A DNA stretch of 64,000 nucleotides, from contig JAUIRK010000754.1 of the NCBI GenBank assembly GCA_030549495.1, positions 25,264 through 89,263 on the forward strand, read 5' to 3'. Below, one piece after another: positions 23,510 through 34,118 of the stretch. The DNA is from Nectonema munidae. Its lineage: Eukaryota; Nematomorpha; Nectonematoida; Nectonematidae. The position numbers were made by a program, and so were the translations under genes. The notes below the pieces were generated by a model, which saw nothing but the letters and a program-made list of their open reading frames with translations, did no database searches and was not told where the DNA came from. Numbering within the stretch: the first letter of the stretch is position 1; every line of letters begins with the position of its first letter.

Positions 23510-24856
23510 TCACCAATACGGTTGTTGGTAGAGGATATCATTGTGAAAATAAGCATTGGAAGTCGGGCACACTTTTTTCCTTTGATGATGAAACCTTGAG
23601 CAGGAGGAAGGTGCGGCCAAACCAGTTTTCATTGTTTTGGAATTTGCATCACCCCCTTGCTTCTCTTTGTGAGAAGTGAAAGTATCGGTTCCCACCTCTT
23701 TGGCTGAAAAGGAGTTGGAGGCGGTTCTATCACGGGGACGAAGATTCTGCGAGTCTTGCAAAGAAGTGCCCGATGACTTTTGGGCATTAAGTTTGATATA
23801 GGGACTGGTGCGGTTCATCAGAATGACGAAGTTGTTGGCGTTATTGTTGTCCCAGTATTCCACACCGTTGACTTGATAACAAACACAAAAAATAATGGAC
23901 GTGCAGTCAGGAGTACTTCTAAGAACGCTGTCGAAGTTTATGCGGAAGTTAAAGGAATCGTATACGTTTCTTTTAGCAGAAGCTTTTTTTGGGGGCACTT
24001 GAGGGTGGGGTTTGTTTGTAGGGAGATAAGAACAGGGGACATCAGTACATGAGAACCAGGTATTAAAAGTGCATCTGGCAAATACTCTCTTTTCAAAAGC
24101 AAGATTCTTCACTCGGATCAAAGAAACGAAGGAATCCTTGAATATCAAGACGTTTTCCAACGCTACGTTGTGGGTTTGGAGTTGATGAGAGAAGCGTTTG
24201 TAATTCGCTACAGGCTGAGATCCACATAACTTCCACTTAAAGCCACCGTTGGCGGAAAGAGAGTAGGCACTATCACTCGCTCTGCACCGGGAAGAAGAGT
24301 TCTTGGCAGGGGTTGCGGGCGTCGGAGTGGAGGTAGTGAGGTTGTTCTGGAAATCTGAGGAAGCGTAACAGTTATTTCTCTCTTCGTTTCCAGCATCCTG
24401 GATCGTGGAGAGTCTGTTCAAGAGGAAGAGTGGCGGCGACTCGCTCGGCTCCTCCATAAAGCGAATCGTGGTCAATGTCTGGCCGATATCATCCGCGAAC
24501 TTGACAAATTTTGGCATCTTATTGTCCTTGCTACTCGTAGCCCTGCTGGAAGCGTCCCCCGCCTTCTCTTGTTGTAAGGGCGACGAAGAGGCCTGGCAAC
24601 TCTTGCGGAGACACGACTTAAGCATCGTTAAAGGAGGCAGGATGTACGAATAGGACTGGCGCATGGAGGAGGTAAAGAAGGCCGGCTTCGCTGTGAGGGC
24701 AGACGCGCGCCGATTACTGCAACTGCCGTGTATTGCACTCGCCGAGTCTGGGGAGAAGAAGGCAGTGTCTTGGGAAAGGTGGACGATGGAGCTGACGGCG
24801 GGTGCTGAGTTGGCCTGGTGGTGAAAGGAAGCGGAGAGGGAGTCTACCTGATGCAT
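23510..24856 (-). CDS. PPP1R3-like glycogen-targeting subunit of protein phosphatase 1 (CBM21)
   Basis: Single uninterrupted exon, 448 aa. The ATG at 24856 is the first in frame after an upstream in-frame TGA. Members of this family bring PP1 to glycogen, where it dephosphorylates glycogen synthase and phosphorylase. Residues about 114-120 (KFVKFADD) form the RVxF-type PP1-docking motif followed by AD, as in PPP1R3 proteins. The CBM21 glycogen-binding domain spans about 208-345: ENVLIFKDSFVSLIRVKNLA, FEKRVFARCTFNTW, DVPCSYL, then YDSFNFRINFD, and VEYWDNNNANNFVI, the family's WDNNxGxNY block. A Ser-rich N-terminus and a basic, Ser-rich tail of about 100 residues flank these. GC content is much higher than its surroundings and codons look selected, so it is a living host gene. 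Which PPP1R3 paralogue it equals is not clear; Drosophila Gbs-70E is another relative. Confidence 0.93.
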   Translation of the reverse strand: MHQVDSLSASFHHQANSAPAVSSIVHLSQDTAFFSPDSASAIHGSCSNRRASALTAKPAFFTSSMRQSYSYILPPLTMLKSCLRKSCQASSSPLQQEKAGDASSRATSSKDNKMPKFVKFADDIGQTLTTIRFMEEPSESPPLFLLNRLSTIQDAGNEERNNCYASSDFQNNLTTSTPTPATPAKNSSSRCRASDSAYSLSANGGFKWKLCGSQPVANYKRFSHQLQTHNVALENVLIFKDSFVSLIRVKNLAFEKRVFARCTFNTWFSCTDVPCSYLPTNKPHPQVPPKKASAKRNVYDSFNFRINFDSVLRSTPDCTSIIFCVCYQVNGVEYWDNNNANNFVILMNRTSPYIKLNAQKSSGTSLQDSQNLRPRDRTASNSFSAKEVGTDTFTSHKEKQGGDANSKTMKTGLAAPSSCSRFHHQRKKVCPTSNAYFHNDILYQQPYW

Positions 24857-25100
24857 TGACCAATGTGTGGGAAGGATGTGCAGGAAAATGGTAGCGCACT
24901 GAGTAGGAATCTGATTCGGTAGAGCTTTTCATTGCTGCGACTCATTCAAAAGAACTACACTTCTTTCGTGCCTAACTTGTGAAGACTAGTTTCTTATTTC
25001 AAAAGTGAAGGGCCTAGAAGGACAATTGAAGAGGTAGGCTGAGCGAGTACAGGGGAGTAAGAATGGCCGTGTTTGCTATTTGACCCTTAATGAAAACACC
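24857..25100 (-). promoter_or_regulatory. 5' UTR and promoter region of the PPP1R3-like gene
   Basis: GC-richer than distal flanks. It includes an in-frame TGA about 57 nt before the ATG and an upstream ATG in another frame (24932). No TATA box was obvious. Confidence 0.35.
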
Positions 25101-26456
25101 ACAGTTCATTCATTATCCTTGAGATTCAAAAAAGAACACGTTAACAAAGATTACCATACACCTCTATGTCGAATGAAAAAAATGTTACATTATTTTAGAT
25201 AACAAACAGAATTAAAAGGATAAGGGACCTTTACATTTTATTAGAACACAGTAATGCTGTTAAAAGTACCGTGGCCTCAAAAGGGCTACGTACTAACATG
25301 CAATATAACAAACTTAAATATAATCCGCGTAAAAAAATGCACAACCTTCAAGAAATGTCTCTTGTTTTTTTTAATTGTTCTGGTGATCAAAATTGGATTT
25401 GTAGAGAATGGGCATATTTCGAACATAGAATTTACAAAACACAAGACACATCTATTTTGTTATTTGTGTTTTTACTCCCATCTCTCCCATTTTCTACTTT
25501 CGTAAATTGTGAAAAGTAGAAAGCGTCAATCTTAGAAAAGCAAATTTGAATTGTTTTGGAAACAAGAAAGAGGTGGAAGTAAACACTTTGTAAGAATCGA
25601 TAAAGCAAATTAAAATAGGCGAAAACATTTATAAAAGATTTAATCGACTGATAATAACACAAAAAGAAGAAAATTAAAAAAAAATTGAATCACCTGCTAC
25701 CACCAAAGTGATTTTAGCATAGTTGGTGGCGTATTAATCAAAATAATAATAGCAGAGATAAGAAATACCAAGGACATTCAAGAACAGAGGCAAGACGCAT
25801 ATTATGAAGGATTTGCTCAGCTCACTAATTAGCCGTAGAGTAAGTCGAATCCTGTTTTTAGTGAGAAGTATTAGATACCATTGTAAATGTCATTAAAGGA
25901 TTTGCGAGTACCACAACCTCCTAACTGGTACGTTAAATGTGGGAGTAACATCTTCAAAATTGACAAACTAAAGCACCAATTCAAACACAGTATCCTCGCG
26001 TGAAAAACGCTCAAATATTAACGGAGTAATATAAGTCAGAAAAGACACAAAATATAGTACAACTGTTTTCATCAAAAAAGGTGGTGTGAAGGAAAGGGCA
26101 TTTCTTCAATGCTTAGTTCGAACAACACAAATTATTAATCGCTGCCTTTTATCGCGACTGCCAAATGGTTGCGGTCTAAATTTTATATAATGTTAGCAGA
26201 TGACGTAAGTGGATGGAACTACATTTAGACACTGACCCCGTTGACGTTCAAAATACCTTTGCAAATCAACTCAATCGTTACTATTAATTAATTATTTCTT
26301 CAATGCTTCAAATGAACTGCTACAGATGGCCTGCATATTTTCAAAAGTGCATGGAACATCTCGCTTACTTCAACTCTATTGGCTTCATTTATAAGGAAAA
26401 GCATCAAAATACTTGACATATTGTGGCTTTTTGAAGAAAAAAACCGGAAAAAGAAA

Positions 26457-26846
26457 CTAAAAAAATGGAATTGAATGAATAAAGACAGTCATGATCTCCC
26501 GAATTAAAGAAGTAAAAATGATATAAATGATAACATTCATTAAATTTCTTTTGTGCACAAGGATAAATTTATATAAACGCATATAAAATCGGCAAAAAAG
26601 ACATTTGAATTTTGCAAAATAACTGAAACATCGAGTGTATGACATTCGATCAGTTAGGAAAGTTGAAAAAATAAGAAGATATTGCCAAGTGTCATGCAAT
26701 GTAGTGTGGCAGTACAATAAAAATGATAATTTCCATAAATATTTAGAATTGATATCAATTTTAGTCAAAATTATATAGGAAGTTGATGTTATTGGAAATT
26801 TTGGTGACATAAAATGTAGAAAAAACGCATATGCAAGTAAATTCAA
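26457..26846 (-). CDS. unrecognised 129-codon open frame, doubtful
   Basis: Starts with ATG and ends at a stop with no introns considered. It is highly hydrophobic in several patches (YIILTKIDI, NVIIYIIFTSLI), could form membrane segments, and is rich in Phe, Tyr and Ile as expected from translated AT-rich DNA. No domain is recognised and no neighbour suggests a role. In sequence of this base composition a frame this long is uncommon but not decisive. Confidence 0.2.
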   Translation of the reverse strand: MNLLAYAFFLHFMSPKFPITSTSYIILTKIDINSKYLWKLSFLLYCHTTLHDTWQYLLIFSTFLTDRMSYTRCFSYFAKFKCLFCRFYMRLYKFILVHKRNLMNVIIYIIFTSLIREIMTVFIHSIPFF

Positions 26847-27011
26847 ATTTTTCTAAAAAATATCTTTGAATTTGGTAAAAGATTATCAAGGAAAGACTTG
26901 ATTTTGCCAAGAATCAAAAAAAGTTTTGACATCCAATCGAATTCAAGTTCGTTCAAAATATTATATAAAATATTAGAAATTTTGTTTTATTGTTGTCAAC
27001 AAAAACACAAG

Positions 27012-27080
27012 ATTTGGTCAACAATAAAAAAAATTTGGTCAACAATAAAAAAAAATTTGGTCAACAATAAAAAAAAATTT
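27012..27080. repeat. three-copy short tandem repeat
   Basis: TTTGGTCAACAATAAAA repeats three times with 22-25 bp spacing; only the poly-A length varies. Confidence 0.85.
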
Positions 27081-27695
27081 TCTCAAGGCGTGTATTCGAA
27101 ATATAAGTTTAATATAGATGAAATATGAAGATTTAATTTTCTCGCGGAATTTCGCGCTCCCGGTCAATTAGGCCTCTAAAATATATTGATATTAATATTT
27201 CCATGAAGCCGAATTGTCCCTGGAGATTTTTTTCATAAGTACAAAGTTTCAATAAGGAGTCATCACATCCAACCCATCTTCTATCAGTCCATGAAAACCT
27301 TTTCCTTGCTAAGCAAAGACGTTTCCTAAGTCAAAGAAAGAAGCTCCTTAAAACCAATGCATATTAGCAGAAAAACATCCTAAAAATGAGCACAACCTAT
27401 CTTTGTTGACATACAGCCACCAGCATCCTTGATAACACAACACTAAACATATATGGTGAAACAAATTTTGTAGTTTAACAGAGGGGCTGGTCAACTCGCA
27501 CAAAAACATTTTTACCAACTCACCCCAATTATTAGTTGGTTCGCTAGTTAATTAATTAGTTAGTTAGATAGTTAGAGTTGATGCTACAAAGGAGCGACTT
27601 AGTTGGCGTACGAGTTAACTGTAAACCGTTTTACATTGTTTATATTTTTTAATGAGAAATGATTCAATAGCTCCATCAAATTTTTTAATTATTTC

Positions 27696-28660
27696 CTATC
27701 GGACTAAAATATGAGTCTCATAAAAAGAAAACTTTGACTTTGAATATAAAAAAAAGATAAAACTCTCTACCCACAAACGAAAAAAGTCTTTATTCCTTCC
27801 CAGATTGAAACTTTCTATGGCAAGGAAACGATTCAGTTTTGTAAATAAAGATGGACAAGAATGCGCTGCCCGAAAAGGTAAGCACACAAAAAGTGAAGAA
27901 AAGTGGAGGAGTGGAAAGAAGCAGCGCAGACAGAAGATATAACATTTGAGAAACGCATGATGCGGTTGTGGGGATACCGGGAACTTATATTTTGAAGATA
28001 AATTTTAGCACAAATTACGCAATAAATCGTATACTTTATTTGAACATTCGAAAAAAGTTCTTATTATCAATATGATGATTATTTGACAAATCTATCACAT
28101 ATTTCATCATCTCCTCAAATTCTTCCGTGCTAAAAATAAATGCTAGCAAAATGAAACACATTTCGTCACAATTTCCGATAAACCGACATAGATATCAGGA
28201 TTTTCTCTATCTTTCCATCTGTTTAGAAATATCGAAATATCTACGTCAGACGCGACACATTTGAGAAAGAGGAAAGGATTCGAAATGACAGCCGATCAAG
28301 GCGCAGAACGCGAGCCAAAAAGGCGTGTGCTGCATTGCATACGCGAAAGTGATAAATTGCAGGCTTTACTGATTGAAGGCACAATCAATACTCATGATTA
28401 TTATTATTATTATTATTGGCATATATATCTTACCATCAAATGCAAGGAAATGTATTATCAAGCACGCGCGCACACACACAACACCTTTTTTTACCACATT
28501 TCCTATTGCTTACCTAGATAAATGGTGATGATGAGTTGTGGAGACACGAAGGACGCGGCCTAGCAGCATTTGCGAGAAAAAGGTTGCAGAACGCAACACC
28601 ACTTCAGCTAAGGAGGCAAAAATGAATAGAAGAATAAACGCTAAAATACTCATCATTCAT
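27696..28660. other. candidate short spliced gene, strand unresolved
   Basis: A GC-richer kilobase with strong splice-like signals. Plus-strand reading: ATG at 27851 (MDKNALPEK) with donor AAAAG|GTAAGC at 27878. Acceptors near 28218 (CTTTCCATCTGTTTAG) or 28265 lead to an open GC-rich stretch, and an acceptor near 28519 leads to a frame reading ELWRHEGRGLAAFARKRLQN, with AATAAA at about 28640. Minus-strand reading: ATG near 28575 (MLLGRVLRVSTTHHHHLSR), which resembles a mitochondrial presequence, with donor AG|GTAAGC at 28520; acceptors near 28340 and 27863 follow. I could not phase a complete protein on either strand and recognise no family. Confidence 0.35.
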
Positions 28661-31600
28661 ACGACTACTACGATTAGTCAGTTCTCGTTGTTAACACAAT
28701 TCAGCCTACTGGTAAGTGGGTGCTTTGATTGGGAGAGATGTTAACTGTATGAAAGAATGAATCTCAAATTGTTGATGGTCAGTGCGACAGTTCATTGAAT
28801 TTGTGTTTTGGATTAATGTTAGTTAGTTTTTAGGATTTATAACTAAATATCTTGTAAATTAAACATGGCGCGTTCGACGAATTGTTGTAGAACCACTTTG
28901 ACGGGGCCGCTTTCATTTTTTTTTGGATTAAATTAAATCATGATACTTTTTTTACTGTCCAATCTTTTTAAATGGCGTCCATCTACTAATACCATAAATT
29001 TTGATATTCTTCTTATTTTGTACATAAGGATACGTTTTAGAGCACTACAGCGAGAGAAATTCTTAACCCCAAAAGCATACCCCGCTTGCCCGCAAAAATA
29101 TTTATGCGAGTACCCCACAAAATCGACATTAATTCTTTACACGCATTTACTTTCAAAGCGTATCAAAGATATTTGTAATTAAATATAAATTCACATTCTG
29201 ACGAAAGAATTCTGGTTGAACTTGAAAAATGTTTTATCGAAAATATACTTCATAATTTGAACATAAGATAAAAGGAATTTTGATAAGAAGTGATTGATAT
29301 ATTTTTGATAAGATTTGCTAGTGAAGTGTATTTTCCTTGTAATATGCGCACTAATATTATGTAAATTACGAGCCCTAAAAAACCAAATGTATATTTGAAA
29401 AAGAAACACATGAAATATGAAGGTTAATATGGAAAAAGATGTTAATTAATTCAAAGGCATATCTTACTTTTTATACAAGAGGTAGAGAGATGATATAAAT
29501 ACTAAAGAAGCCTATGCACAACACTTATCACGAAACCTTGAATAGAATCAACATTAGAATAACATAAATTCCTCTTCTTAGTCCTTGTTACTCTTGCGGG
29601 TATATTTGGAGGCATACAAAAAATATATCAATATTGGGTACATTTCGTTTTATCCAATGTTAATATTTATTAAGTTAATTAAAGTATACAACAATATATA
29701 TATTGTTTGTTTATATAAAAAATTTACATTATGTGCTGTTATACAGGTTCTGCTTTTAGTAAACAAAAAGAAAACATTTTTGTGTAATAGTGAATCTTTT
29801 GCAGTGCTTCTTTTTTATTTATGTAAACACTTATTGTACATAAATTTCATTTTTTATTAAACGAATTACATTATGACTTCCATCTTGATTGTAATCTTCC
29901 TTTTGTTTTTTACACAATCTTTATTTTTTTTTATTTGTTATTACTTTTCAATAACATCTTTTATTCTTAAAAATTTTTTGGTAAAAATTACGAAAAAACA
30001 TTTAAAAAATGATTAAACACTATAAATATCTATATATTTATAGATTTTAGCCCATATAAACAAAGGTTATTTTTAGATTATTTACTTTGGCAAGCAAAAC
30101 GCTAGAGAACATATAGAAAGGTGCAAAATTCTTCATAGACAAATTGGCTCAAATTAGTTTCATGAACCATATAAAACAATACAAAAAATTTGAAAAGGTG
30201 TTCATCTTTATTTATTACCTATATTTATTTTTTAAAGGCTTTCAAATGTTCTTGTTATTTATATTGAAGAAACTAGGTGTTTAAAACTTAATTAATGGGA
30301 TTCAATGTCATTTAAAAAACCATTGTTTTACCGAAAATACAATGAAAACAGTTAGCTAAGCACAGGGCACAATGAACGAAAATCTTGTATTAAGTTAGGT
30401 GTCAATGAAACATCAATATCAAACCAAGGGCGCATATCGATGGGAACGGGCTGGATCGCATCGCTACCATACGATGAGAATTAGGGTTAAACAACCCATT
30501 ATTATTTTTATTGTTATTACAGTAACATAAAAAACTGGAAAGGAAAAGTGAAATACCATTTTCGTAAAAGACTAAAAAACAGAATTAGGTAAGCAGGCGA
30601 CATTCAGCAACGTGAAGGGGTTGAAAATGAAATACAAAAGTATAATACGTTTACGTCACAAATTTGCATTCATTGAGAATTTATTAGTTGGTTACGTAAA
30701 TTGAATATCATAGACGATAATACGTTTTTTAAATCGCTAAAATTCGATTCAAGGGTATAGTAGTTTTCTTTGGCTTTGAAATATCACCAGAACGTGCAAA
30801 TTGAAAACAAAAGTTCTGGGAGTAATCGTTTTATTGATTTAGTTGTGAAGCATGCAGGGAACACTAATTAGAAAGATTGAGTTGGAGCTACATTTTCTAT
30901 ATCATTAATTGTATCTACTCACGTCATAGACAATGTGTAGTGAAAATACAATTTGAGATGAAAATGAAATTATTCAATTCGTATAGAACTTATTATTTGA
31001 AAGACGAAAAATTCAACAGTGAAATGTTCCTTCGAAAAAAACTTAAATCTTCACAAAGTAGACAAATAGGAAACTTCAAAAAATATAGCATAAATCATTT
31101 TGAAACATTAAGAAGTCTGGTCTCGGCCCGTATACCCATTTAAGCAAAACGCCAGCCATACCTATCATTCTTTTGTTCTTTTATCTGCCTCTACTACCTC
31201 CTCGCGCCAAACCCATCATTTTCCTTGACCGTTACAATTTTTAGGGTCTAGTTGCAATATGGCTACCTTTTTGCATTTTTTCTATTGCTTTGTGATTCCT
31301 TCTTTGCTGATAGTTTGATACAAGAAAGTGTCAAGTGTCCACTATCTATTTAGAGGTGATGGAGTGGTGAGTGACACGCATATCATTATAAAAAGAGATT
31401 GTGAAAGGAAATATTGATTGATACTGTAGATCCTTAAACCTTTACAATAACAAAATAAAGCAGCATTACGTCAATAGAATGAATAACCAATAATATAATC
31501 AGTCTTTGAAAATCGTGAGATGTATAGAATCAATGAATAATAATAAAGAATACTTTATTAATACAAATGAAACCTTGATTTACTCTAATTTATTGAGTAA

Positions 31601-31693
31601 ATATGATTTAGTCATTATTGGAAAGGGGTATACAATTAACACACAGAAGCATGCTCGAGGAATTCTGAATACGCATTTCAAATATTATTTATT
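28661..31693. other. intergenic, AT-rich, nothing recognised
   Basis: Several frames of 60-90 codons occur, all with low-complexity AT-rich composition and no motif. A weak hAT-like end (CAAGGGCGCATATCGATGGG) sits at about 30426 without a partner. Confidence 0.5.
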
Positions 31694-31701
31694 ACTTAGA
31701 G

Positions 31702-34110
31702 CTATGATTCCCAAACTGGGGGGGGGGGGGGGGGGGGGGGGAGCGTGAGATGGCTATAAGAGGGGCGTAAGGCCATCTGGAAAATATGACTATTTAGCAA
31801 GAAAACCAGAATATACCAGTCACGTGAGTGTTGCAGTTTATGTCTGTGATTGTGTGTGGTGTATAAAACTATGATTTATGACGTGATTATATTGTTAAAA
31901 TTTATCTTGTTGACTGCATTGCAGTCACTGTATCTATAGTATGTAATTATCCCTTACAGAAATATCGGTAGCAAAGAAAAGGAAGTTTGTCGACGAGTAC
32001 ATAAAGTTTGGCTTCACATTTACCGAGAAAAATGGAATTCACATTCCTCAATGTGTCGTTTGCCATGCAGTTCTCAGCAATGACGCCTTAAGGCCTGGTC
32101 GCCTGGAACGTCATTTGAAGACAAACCATTCTGCACTGAAAAACAAGCCAAATAAGTTTTTCACAGCCAAACTTCACGAGTTAAAACGAATGAAGCTGGA
32201 CACCACTGGAGCTTTTCATCAGGAGACATTCAAAGTGGTTGAAGCATCTTACGAACCCTCATTGCTTATTTCAAAAGCAAAAAAAGCTCATTCAGTTGGA
32301 GAGACTCTTGTAAAACCATGCTTACTGAGTGCTGCAGGTATTGTGCTTGGAGATGAAAGTCAGAAGAAGTTATCAAAAATATCTCTTTCTGACAACACTA
32401 TGAAGCATCGGATTGATGAGATCTCATAGGCAAGTTTGGAGAAAATAACATCTCGCTTTTTTGCAATACAGTGTAATGAAACAACTAATGTTGCCCATTG
32501 TTGTCAGTTACTTGTTTACTCACGATTTATGGATGAAGGAACTTTGAAAGAAGAAATACTTTTCTCAGCAGAACTAGACACAACATCAAAGGCTTCAGAT
32601 GTGTTTGCAAAAGTTTCAAATTTTTTTCAATATAATCTCTCATGGGAAAAGTTAGTCGGTGTCTGAACTGACGGTGCCCCGGGAATGCTGGATCACGTTC
32701 TGGATTCGTGAAGTTAGTCAAAGAAAAGAATCAAGCAATAACTGCTACTCACTGTGTTATTCACAGGCAAGCCTTAGCTGCCAATACTCTACCAGATGAA
32801 CTACCCTTGTCACTAAACTTGGACATTAAAGTAGTAAATTTTGTGAAAAAGAGCTCTTTAAATTCTAGGCTTTTTACACCTTTGTACAGATTTAGGAAAT
32901 GATCACAAATCTCTTCTTTTCAACAAAGAGGTCCGTTGGTTGTCCAAAGGAAATATGCTGAGTCGCCTATATGAGCTGAAGGATGAAGTGAAAGTTTTTC
33001 TACAAAGTCAAAAGAAAGAAAATTTACATGATGCATTCTCAGAGGAAAAGTTCCAGCATAAACTAGCATATCTTGTTGATTTTTTTTGAGGCAATCAACA
33101 ACCTAAATTTGAAGCTTCAAGGGAGGAATGCAACCATTATTGCACATTATGAAGCAATCAATGCTTTCACGGAGAAAATCCAACTTTAGAAACGTAAAGT
33201 ACAAGCAGGGAATTTCTCTTCATTTTCTCATCTCAATGAACTTATGTCTGAAAAGAATGATCTTGAACAGTATGGTGCAGACATGAAGAAAGAAATTTTA
33301 TCTCATTTAGACTCCCTTGCTGAAGAATTTGTGCACTATTTTCCAGATATTTCCATGGACTATTTGGAAGCTGATGCGAAACCCATTTAATATTAATGTA
33401 GACTTGCTGGGCGATCATCGGCAAGAGGAAGCCATAGATTTGAAGTGTGACTCAACTGCGGCAGATAATTTCCAGACGACCATGAAGCTGGAAGAATTTT
33501 GGGTGAAATATCTCCCTATTTACCCTAAACTTGGAGAAGAAGCACTTATTGATCCCCTTTTCATCAACTTTTCTCTGTGAAGTTTGTTTCTCGACTCTTG
33601 TTGTACTGAAAACAAAACAGCGAAATCGACTGTTCGTGGGAAGTGAATTACGTTGTGCGTTGTCCTCTTTGAGGCCTAGAATTTCTGATCTAGTGAAAAA
33701 GAAACATCATCGATCCCACTCATAATTTAGTTTAGCTAAAGAAACTTTCAATTTTTTTTAGTGATAGTGTTGCAAGTTCCCTTTAATATTTTTTATTTAT
33801 ATAAATATATATATGGCAATTTCGCCATGCATGTGCATGAACACGTACTAATTATTGCGGCACAATAAATGGCTTATGTTTGTATTACAAATGAATTTAT
33901 TTGTCTTCATCCATGTGCACCAGGCAGGGATATATCTCCCTTTCCAAAACTTCCTAAAGATATAAAATTATAAAATGAAACTATTATGAATATACAAAGT
34001 TTATTATATTATGCATATCTTTTATATATGCTCCTTGGATATGAGGGGGGCGTGAGGATTTTATGGAAGTCAAAAGGGGGCCGTCAAGCAGAAAAGTTTG
34101 GGAACCACTG
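31702..34110 (+). mobile_element. ZBED5-like hAT transposon, decayed, with intact target duplication
   Basis: An 8-bp duplication ACTTAGAG lies at 31694-31701 and 34111-34118. The ends are CTATGATTCCCAAACTGGGG (left) and, in reverse complement, CAGTGGTTCCCAAACTTTTC (right). The transposase is on the plus strand. It begins with a BED zinc finger near 31975-32140 (YIKFGFTFTEKNGIHIPQC, VVCHAVLSNDALRPG, RLERHLKTNH). Next come FFTAKLHELKRMKLD, a TDGAPGML motif near 32667 and THCVIHRQALAANTLPDEL near 32750. The C-terminal dimerisation region is near 33545-33720 (FLCEVCFSTLVVLKTKQRNR, SSLRPRISDLVKKK). Stops at 32427 and 32664 and at least four frame shifts (for example near 32690 and 32880) kill it. 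A 24-base G run lies just inside the left end. Confidence 0.92.
31718..31741 (+). repeat. poly-G tract (24 bp)
   Basis: Uninterrupted G run just inside the left end of the hAT element. Similar shorter G/C runs occur inside other transposon ends in the window. Confidence 0.95.
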
Positions 34111-34118
34111 ACTTAGAG

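Larger units (their letters stand above)
25101..27690. other. intergenic; one AT-rich open frame of unknown meaning
   Basis: No recognised gene. The minus-strand frame 26457-26846 is 129 codons, hydrophobic and rich in Phe, Tyr and Ile, and has no motif I recognise; it may be chance. Three near-identical copies of TTTGGTCAACAATAAAAAAA run through 27012-27080. Confidence 0.5.

Noticed and set aside
23780-24653. Plus-strand frames antisense to the PPP1R3-like gene
   Set aside because: No motif; explained by the high GC of the real minus-strand exon.
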